In this document: positions 60,401-64,000 of the stretch, piece by piece
How positions within the stretch are numbered: position 1 is the first letter of the stretch
Layout of the letters: the number at the start of each line of letters is the position of its first letter
NCBI GenBank assembly: GCA_036877525.1
Contig: JAZGTH010000005.1
Span: 4,296,001-4,360,000, forward strand
Origin: Chromobotia macracanthus
Lineage: Eukaryota > Chordata > Actinopteri > Cypriniformes > Botiidae
Direction: 5' to 3'
Length of the DNA stretch: 64,000 nucleotides
Program-made: the position numbers and the translations under genes
The notes under the pieces: generated by a model
What the model saw: only the letters and a program-made list of their open reading frames with translations
What the model was told of the DNA's origin: nothing
Database searches by the model: none

Positions 60401-62288
60401 TTTTGCTTCCTATGGAATGTTTTAGTAGTGGTATATTCAGTAGAATTAACATCACCACATTCAAACTACACAGAGAGGAGTTGAAATAGGTCAAGCTGAA
60501 ATTTCATTAAATGCCTTTCTTTTTATTTGCGAGCCTGAACAGACAGTAGAATGTCATTGGTCGCTCTGCAGAGAGCATGACATTACAGACAGCTGAGAGT
60601 TCATATGAGCAGAAAGTGTAAAAAACATAATAAAACCTCAGAAATTAGATATTGCTTTGACCCTGTAATCAAGACCCAGAGCACAGTATGTCAAGGTTGA
60701 AAAGATCAGTACACACAAGAGGGGGGCAGATGGTCTGAGAGAAGCATGCAGAGTAAAGAGACCCAGCTACATGTAAAAGCCAGAAGAGATTGACCACTGT
60801 GACCACCAAATATAAGCCGTAGTTTGTCTGGCTGAAGCTCAAAAATTACACAGACGTGATTGACAGATCCCTAAGATGGAGACCTGGTATTTCTCTTCCC
60901 TTCAAAGTCGCTTAAAGCATGAATGCCCAGCGGGCGGTAATGAAGTACAGAATACACGTTCAAATATTATAGGGTACAATACCTCAGAAGGCCCATTAGA
61001 GCTGAAGGCCCACCCACCACCATTTAAAAGTGAAAAAATGTACTTGCTGACATAATGTGATTTGTTTTTGTCAAAAATTTTAAAATAGTCCAGTTCCACC
61101 ATGCAAAGTGTAAAATATCCAGTTGTAGAAGACTGTTCAAAATATGTTGGAACAGAAAATTTACCTAGCAGTTTAGTGAATCGTTTAGAATGAGACTTAC
61201 ACCGTGGATCCTTATCTGCACATGATAAAGTAACGCTAAATTCATTAATTTAGGACTGTTCATACACTGGAGTTAATACATTATCCCTGTGTTTACCATT
61301 GAGCTGAGCAGTCGTGTTAATAACACAACATCAGGTTTATTTTACATAACATTTACAATAGTGAGTGGACAATCAGTGGAGCTGCCACTGCACAAAGCGA
61401 CAACAGCACTGCTTTGAGGTCAAATTAATCAAGTTGTTGAATGGAAGAAACTTAGACCCTGCTCATGTTATATATCTGTTGACATTTCAATTAGCTATTA
61501 TTTTAATTAAAGAACAAAATAAAACATTCCAGTGTAGGCTTTGAAATTGGGACATTGCGTTTTGAAAGTGCAAAACATAGATTTTGCTTACGCACAGGAA
61601 AGAGCCATCCCAGATGAGACCTCTTTAATATCGCAATTATTTTTCCTGAGCAGCCATTGGATTACATGGAGAGCAATGGAAACTTTCATTCCTGTGTCTC
61701 AGATATTTCTCCTGAGTAAAAGACCCCGAAATCTCACAAATGCCTTCATTAGAGTTTCAGAAGAGATTTCAACAATATCACAAACTGAGCTCAGATTTGG
61801 CAATAATCAAAATCTCATCAAAATAACCAAAATCCAGATTATTTTAGTCACAATCTACATTAATGTCACAGCTCTGTACTCTTTAATATATTTTAACAAT
61901 TTTTTTCTCCTAAGCAATTTTAGGAGAAACATCTGAGAAATGAAACACAAGTGAGATCTCCATCAACTCTCTGTGGCTATGAAAGCAACCTCTTAGAAAT
62001 AAAATTCTCCTCTGGCTATCTAGCCACTTGACAGTTCAGATGGCACACAAAAACATGATACAGGCACATTCAAACACTAGTCAAGAGTAAATGACCACTT
62101 ACTATAGTAAAGTTCATAACTTTGAGGATCCAGATGGTGAGAGCGAGGTTGACCACAATGAGGATCATGAGGAGGAGAACAAAGAAGTAAAGGCAACGTT
62201 TCCGCCAGCCGTAGATTCCCACTTTATACACTTGTGGCTTTTCAGTGTTCTGGACATTGTTCCTATGTGTACACTGTTCCTGGGTCAT
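20267..62288 (-). CDS. sgcd: delta-sarcoglycan, complete coding region in seven exons
   Basis: Delta-sarcoglycan is a single-pass type II glycoprotein of the sarcoglycan complex. That complex sits beside dystroglycan and dystrophin in the muscle plasma membrane and stabilises it during contraction. The joined exons (62103-62288, 43123-43224, 41437-41524, 40225-40344, 28562-28634, 22229-22352, 20267-20440) give 288 residues; mammalian delta is 289-290. Seen: cytoplasmic residues 1-32 with the motif VYKVGIYGWRKRC, membrane span about 33-55, N-glycosylation sequons NFT (59-61) and NVS (107-109), and C-terminal cysteines at 262, 264, 280 and 287. Delta is preferred over gamma and zeta because the stretch GLKLEGDSEFLQPLYAKEI matches mammalian delta as I recall it (zeta differs at several of these positions) and the protein ends in VCL. 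All introns are GT-AG and the frame is intact, so this is a functional gene rather than a processed copy. Confidence 0.96.
20441..22228 (-). other. sgcd: sgcd intron between sixth and last coding exons (1.8 kb)
   Basis: It runs from GTAACG to TCTAG. No repeat or gene is recognised in it. Its first 57 bases stay open in frame with the upstream exon for 18 codons before TAG. Confidence 0.85.
22229..22352 (-). CDS. sgcd: sgcd sixth coding exon (residues 190-231)
   Basis: The exon is 124 nt: acceptor TATGCTTAG|A, 41 full codons, and donor GAG|GTAACG in phase 0. It encodes LESPTRSLYMEAPKGVKIEA, a variable stretch, then CRSDLRLESKDGE. LESPTRSL and EAPKGV are diagnostic of the delta/gamma/zeta group. 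Cys219 corresponds to a conserved extracellular cysteine. The donor is weaker than the others because +5 is C rather than G. Read-through into the intron would add 18 residues before a TAG at 22172-22174. Confidence 0.95.
22353..28561 (-). other. sgcd: sgcd intron between fifth and sixth coding exons (6.2 kb)
   Basis: It runs from GTAGGA to CTTAG. It contains one clear element, a MITE at 26671-27248. The rest is AT-rich sequence without recognisable genes. Confidence 0.85.
26671..27248. mobile_element. MITE of the same terminal family, longer interior
   Basis: The left end reads AAAGGAACAGCTCACACCAA ... CACTCATGTTGTTCCAAAC. The reverse complement of the right end reads ATATTTCACCCAAAAATGAA ... 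CACTCATGTCGTCCAAAC. The ends match those at 7459, but the 470-bp interior differs. It lies inside an sgcd intron. Confidence 0.7.
28562..28634 (-). CDS. sgcd: sgcd fifth coding exon (residues 166-190)
   Basis: This 73-nt exon starts after CTTGCAG with two bases completing G166. It encodes AEGAVFSNSVETPHVRAEPF then KEL and ends with the first two bases of R190 at donor ACG|GTAGGA. The family hallmark (EGxVFxxSxETPxVRA) is plain. The exon is too short to stand out as an open frame on its own strand. A longer open frame of 93 codons covering it on the plus strand is only its antisense shadow. Confidence 0.93.
29775..29885 (+). mobile_element. tRNA-derived SINE copy
   Basis: The elements in order are a GCAGCATGGTGCCAGCAATG body, the B-box-like TTATGGGTTTGATCTTGAGG and the tail TTTGGATAAGCGTCTACCAT. 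The tail is the hallmark of this fish SINE group. Confidence 0.7.
31394..31565. repeat. GACA-rich microsatellite
   Basis: About 170 bp of GACA/GACAGACTGACA units with interruptions such as GGTTGAGACA and GAGAGGCAGACAGG. Opposite-strand open frames rich in Cys, Leu, Ser and Val are products of the repeat, not genes. Confidence 0.95.
32958..33288. mobile_element. hAT-type MITE with 8-bp target duplication
   Basis: The 331-bp element starts CAGCGGTTCTCAA and ends TTGAGAACCTCTG, an imperfect inverted repeat typical of hAT superfamily ends. It is flanked on both sides by the identical 8 bp CTGTACAG (32950-32957 and 33289-33296), the target duplication length expected for hAT. There is no transposase inside. 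Confidence 0.85.
34005..34238. mobile_element. inverted-repeat element, possible Tc1-like or palindromic MITE
   Basis: The left arm AAGAAGGACAGCACAAGTAC then TCTTTAAAGCAAAACTTT pairs with the right arm, whose reverse complement is AAGAAGGATAGCACAAGTAC then TCTTTTACAGCAAAACTTT. The arms are about 45 bp and the spacer about 140 bp. Short open frames only. Confidence 0.65.
34475..34503 (-). mobile_element. solo Tc1/mariner-like terminus
   Basis: Read on the minus strand it begins TACAGTGGCTGCCAAAAAGT and continues ATTTGGACA, the usual form of Tc1-like ends in fish (a TA target followed by CAGTG). The matching end was not located. Confidence 0.45.
35391..35416. repeat. short TA microsatellite
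   Basis: A run of TA dinucleotides with one GA interruption, just before a block of ordinary intronic sequence. Confidence 0.85.
35985..36147 (+). mobile_element. tRNA-derived SINE copy, best preserved
   Basis: CTGTAGCTC (A box, interrupted) is followed by GTTGTGGGTTTGATTCCCAG (B box) and the tail GCTTTGGATAAAAGTGCCTG then CCAAATG. This is the clearest copy in the window and argues for a cypriniform or related host. Confidence 0.8.
38163..38187. repeat. C15 followed by A10 homopolymer pair
   Basis: Fifteen C are followed directly by ten A. Lengths at such tracts are error-prone in sequencing and assembly. Confidence 0.9.
40225..40344 (-). CDS. sgcd: sgcd fourth coding exon (residues 126-166)
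   Basis: The exon is 120 nt: two bases completing G126, 39 full codons, and the first base of G166. The acceptor is GGAACAG|GT and the donor ATGG|GTGAGT. The well-conserved part reads STGKLLFSADDHEVVVGADR and then LRVM, matching the GKLLFSAD and EVVVGAERLRV blocks of delta-sarcoglycan. The first third (SRGVHARGKMLEVK) is more divergent than the rest. The GC content is clearly higher than in the flanking introns. Confidence 0.94.
40345..41436 (-). other. sgcd: sgcd intron between third and fourth coding exons (1.1 kb)
   Basis: It runs from GTGAGG to GAACAG. It contains one short inverted-repeat element at 40572-40745, ending 228 bp from the acceptor of the next exon. Confidence 0.85.
40572..40745. 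mobile_element. short inverted-repeat element (MITE)
   Basis: The left end TTTTCCAGTAAAAATGTCTA ... CCTTTAAAACAAGA pairs with the right end, whose reverse complement reads TTTTCCAGTAATAAAATTTT ... GTTTAAAACAAGA. The arms are about 40 bp and the element about 174 bp. A similar one-sided motif (CCAGTGAAAATATTG, then CCTTAAAACAAGATAC) occurs near 30632. Confidence 0.65.
41437..41524 (-). CDS. sgcd: sgcd third coding exon (residues 97-125 and first base of 126)
   Basis: The exon is 88 nt, enters in phase 0 after ATGGCAG and leaves after the first base of the G126 codon at donor GCAG|GTGAGG. It encodes GSPLFLQSSKNVSVNILNEK followed by KQLVSQLIA. NVS at 107-109 is an N-glycosylation sequon and lies where mammalian delta has NVT. 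This is part of the extracellular beta-strand repeat region shared by the gamma/delta/zeta family. Intron phase and length match the family pattern. Confidence 0.93.
41525..43122 (-). other. sgcd: sgcd intron between second and third coding exons (1.6 kb)
   Basis: It runs from GTAAGT to TGGCAG. I see only AT-rich intronic sequence, with no repeat or open frame that can be named. Confidence 0.85.
43123..43224 (-). CDS. sgcd: sgcd second coding exon (residues 63-96)
   Basis: This exon has 34 codons, phase 0 at both ends, an acceptor CTGCAG|GAT and a donor CCA|GTAAGT. It starts DGMGHLRITDRGLKLEGDSE and ends IQSRP. It forms the first part of the extracellular domain next to the membrane. The segment GLKLEGDSEFLQPLYAKEI is the strongest evidence for delta rather than zeta or gamma. 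The length of 102 nt equals the corresponding mammalian exon as I recall it. Confidence 0.95.
44226..44409 (+). repeat. 180-bp direct repeat, copy 1
   Basis: It runs from TTAAAAAAACAGCAGACACA to GAATTGAATTTGGTTG and is over 90% identical by eye to 45974-46154. No target duplication is evident around this copy. Confidence 0.85.
44490..44632 (+). mobile_element. tRNA-derived SINE copy
   Basis: CCTGTAGCTCAACTGGTAGG is a good A box, TATGGTTTGATTTCCAGGG a good B box, and the tail reads CAGATAAAAGTGTCCGCC then AAATG. It lies between the two copies of the 180-bp repeat. Confidence 0.78.
45974..46154 (+). repeat. 180-bp direct repeat, copy 2, framed by a 19-bp direct repeat
   Basis: This is the second copy of the segment at 44226-44409, in the same orientation 1.75 kb away. 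It is enclosed by two copies of TAGAAAAGGGGGTGGAGCT at 45951-45969 and 46164-46182, which look like a target-site duplication. Confidence 0.85.
50189..50275 (+). repeat. 32-bp tandem repeat, nearly three units
   Basis: Units at 50189-50220 and 50221-50252 differ by one base, and a partial third follows to 50275. The core words are GATGCTAGCATGA and TTAGCATGATGTTAGC. The reading includes internal 11- and 21-base sub-periods. Confidence 0.85.
50300..51110 (+). repeat. degenerate tandem array with GGTTGCTAGGG words
   Basis: Units of roughly 130-190 bp each carry GGTTGCTAG(G/A)G, then a GTCTCTA...TTCTGATGCTGAGCTAT-like segment. Anchors fall near 50431, 50562, 50705, 50861 and 51050. The last two units (about 50735-50925 and 50930-51110) share a long stretch including GAAATGTCACCATTTGTTGC. 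Similar arrays are common in cyprinid genomes. Confidence 0.7.
51391..51453. repeat. (AT)n microsatellite
   Basis: About 30 uninterrupted AT units. Apparent open frames across it encode only alternating Ile-Tyr and are artefacts. Confidence 0.97.
51688..51904. mobile_element. 217-bp MITE with 40-bp inverted repeats
   Basis: The left end is GCTGCGTCTCATTTCCAAGG then TTCCGCCCTCTGGAGGTT. The reverse complement of the right end is GCTGCATCTCATTTCGAAGG then CTGCACCCTCTAGAGGTT. Both sides are bordered by TA, a possible 2-bp target duplication. It lies in the largest sgcd intron. Confidence 0.75.
58858..59390 (+). repeat. imperfect tandem duplication of about 260 bp
   Basis: Both units contain, in the same order, CATGACT(C/T)A(C/T)...CA followed by a CACTGAGGAT/GCTGAGGATTA block, AATGTA...TAAGCC, GAAGATTTAA(T/C), CTGTTTATCT..., AAAAATAACTA and a TCTGTGATGTCA/CTGTGACATCACATGC block. 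Unit 1 spans about 58858-59095 and unit 2 about 59125-59390. Unit 2 has an extra AT-rich insert near 59220. Confidence 0.65.
61684..61950. repeat. inverted repeat with about 200-bp spacer
   Basis: TCTCAGATATTTCTCCT at about 61698 pairs with AGGAGAAACATCTGAGA at about 61922, with weaker TTTCAT/ATGAAA extensions. It could be a decayed MITE; target duplications were not found. Confidence 0.45.
62103..62288 (-). CDS. sgcd: sgcd first coding exon: cytoplasmic tail and transmembrane segment (residues 1-62)
   Basis: The exon encodes 62 codons and ends in phase 0 at a strong donor (ATA|GTAAGT). It starts with ATG directly after an acceptor (TTTGTTCGCAG|ATG), so the first codon occupies the first three exon bases. 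The N-terminal 19 residues are hydrophilic. They are followed by VYKVGIYGWRKRC, the juxtamembrane signature of the gamma/delta/zeta sarcoglycans, whose basic residues fit a cytoplasmic side. The hydrophobic stretch from about L33 to L55 is the signal anchor. The exon closes with KVMNFTI, which carries the first N-glycosylation sequon (NFT, 59-61) just outside the membrane. An in-frame ATG at the end of an upstream exon could add residues, as in the mammalian isoform starting with two methionines; that exon is not in the window. Confidence 0.95.
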
Positions 62289-64000
62289 CTGCGAACAAAC
62301 ACAAATGAAATGTTAATGGAACATTCTGTCCGAGGTCCATCACAAATCAACTGGACATTTGCTTTAAGGTACAAAACTGAATGGCCATTGATCGTCTATC
62401 CCATAAGCTCTTGACTTCTGGTTAGTATGGTTCTGCCCTATTAAAGCTCATACAGTGTTTATTTATGGTGATTCTAATAGTTTGGTTTAAAACAGGAAAA
62501 GACATTGTACATTCCAAGTGCCATAAAAGAGGCTAATATCTCCATGCAGAATAGAATTTACTGTTCCCAGAAGAGCCAAACGCATTTGACAAGCACATTC
62601 ATCGAGGCTACACTGAAACAAATGAATCCAGACAGCTCTGTGAAACTTCCAATTACAGAAGCACACAATTAACTTTTTATTGAGGGTTTCATGTACACAT
62701 ATGCCCTCATCACACCTCATATTGTATAATCACAGCATTTTAAATGCACTGCCTTTCATGTTATAAAACTTCAAAATGAATCATAAGTAACAGCAAACTT
62801 ATTGTTATTGACTCAAGTCAGACTTGAGTTGAATTGTGTTTAAGTGCCGGGAATTTGATCACCTGCAATAAGTTTGAGTATGGTTGCCCTTTATTGTCCT
62901 TTGTTGTCCCTTGTATTCAGAATTTCTGGTTGACTGGTTAAGTAAAGCAAGTAAATACACTGCAATTAAATAATAAAACAACAAGAGAATTTATAGACAG
63001 TGTCTTTGAAATAATATGCCCTTTTTGGCTTGTTTGTAGCAAAACACAAAATGTTCACTCAAGAATGAAAAACAATATTAATAATATATGGAACTCACTG
63101 GTCAAAAAACTGAGCTGAACTCAGTATAGCGAGGTCAATGGAAAGTGCATCCCTCTACAGTAACCATAGAAACTCTTATTGTGGGATACCATGATGTGCT
63201 GCTAAGTTTGACTCAGTCAGTGGAAAAGTTTGTTATTTCCCAGAGAACCATTCCCTAAACCCTCAAAAATCCACCATTCATCTCTAGTGTAGAATGTTCT
63301 GCTATAATATCAGAGCGATATGAGGATTGGCTGGATAATAACAGGGAATTTGAAGGGTCATGTTTCCTGTTTTAATTATTAATTTCTTAAAACTAATTTT
63401 AAAGTGTTTGCTAGTTTAGCTTTGTGCTGTCTTAATGTGCTGGAAATTTTAACATTGTATTACTCTGTCTCTGGAGAGACTGTGATTTAATGAATGATTA
63501 AATTAAAGCTTTGTGGTCATTATTTGAAGTCTCTAATGTCTCTTCCTAGATGTCACATTTGTTACTCATTAACATTTCTCAGGGTGGGTTTATTTTTACT
63601 ACTCAGCACCTGTGTAGGCACATACCTTGACTACAAATAAGCTTTTTTGAACATTTTTACCAGTTTTGCCCAGAAGCACATTACAACCTGCCCCAATGTG
63701 ACATTCCTGAAAAAATTGCCCTTGTCCTAAGAACACAGCTCAACCTCTAGGTTAAAATCTACCTTAATTACATAGCGTAGTTGACTGTTGCCTAATATAG
63801 ACTAGTGCAGTTTCATTTCATTTGCCCAACAGCTATAGCAAAACATAATGGTGGATGCATTGACTCAAATCCTTACAAGTACTGAGATCTAGCTCTTGTG
63901 ACAACACCCCATGTGACAACACCCAATGTGACAACTAGCCCCAGTCTTCTCTATACAGTAAAAACAATATTTTATTGGTTCAGTGCCATACTTTACGTCA
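62289..64000 (-). other. sgcd: 3' part of the sgcd intron before the first coding exon
   Basis: A pyrimidine-leaning tract and CAG end immediately before the ATG at 62288, so this stretch must be intron, with the 5' untranslated exon beyond the window. I see no coding exon, promoter or clear repeat in it. Confidence 0.7.

Larger units (their letters stand above)
43225..62102 (-). other. sgcd: sgcd intron between first and second coding exons (18.9 kb)
   Basis: It has GT-AG ends (GTAAGT...CTGCAG). It is the largest intron here, as in mammals, where it is far longer. It holds a duplicated 180-bp segment (44.2 and 46.0 kb), a SINE (44.5 kb), a tandem array (50.2-51.1 kb), an AT microsatellite (51.4 kb), a MITE (51.7 kb) and a 260-bp tandem duplication (58.9-59.4 kb). 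Two low-repeat, higher-GC stretches at 53.3-53.5 and 54.2-54.4 kb look like possible regulatory DNA. No nested gene is supported. Confidence 0.85.

Noticed and set aside
61541..61936. 131-codon plus-strand open frame
   Set aside because: It overlaps an inverted repeat and AT-rich sequence, shows no recognisable protein and lies antisense in an sgcd intron.
20267..62288. Assignment to zeta- or gamma-sarcoglycan
   Set aside because: Family members share the fold, but the second coding exon (EGDSEFLQPLYAKEI) and the C-terminal ending fit delta better.

Overview
The window is vertebrate nuclear DNA, almost certainly from a ray-finned fish and most likely a cyprinid or close relative. It is AT-rich, its genes are split by GT-AG introns, and it carries tRNA-derived SINEs with the tail type common in carp-like fishes, several short inverted-repeat transposons and long degenerate tandem repeats. 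There are no bacterial-style operons, no long open frames and no CRISPR array. The species assignment is inference from repeat content and has not been searched.

One gene can be read with confidence: delta-sarcoglycan (sgcd), on the minus strand. Seven coding exons lie at 62103-62288, 43123-43224, 41437-41524, 40225-40344, 28562-28634, 22229-22352 and 20267-20440. They join without a frame break into 867 nt, encoding 288 residues plus a stop. Every intron has GT and AG ends. The protein is a type II membrane protein: a short cytoplasmic N-terminus, one membrane span (about residues 33-55), a beta-rich extracellular domain and a C-terminal cysteine cluster. The start codon is the first three bases of its exon, so at least one 5' untranslated exon and the promoter must lie beyond position 64000.

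Layout by position: 1 to about 19.9 kb is 3' flanking DNA with no gene I can support, holding SINE and MITE copies. About 19.9-62.3 kb is the sgcd transcription unit, with introns of 18.9, 1.6, 1.1, 11.6, 6.2 and 1.8 kb in transcription order. 62.3-64 kb is the 3' part of the intron preceding the first coding exon. The introns contain SINEs, a hAT-type MITE with a perfect 8-bp target duplication, further inverted-repeat elements, microsatellites, a degenerate tandem array at 50.2-51.1 kb, and a 180-bp segment present twice 1.75 kb apart, one copy framed by a 19-bp direct repeat.

I found no new multi-gene system. The observations most worth checking are the framed 180-bp duplication, the weak donor of sgcd intron 7 whose read-through would give a protein without the cysteine cluster, and the small families of long-inverted-repeat MITEs.
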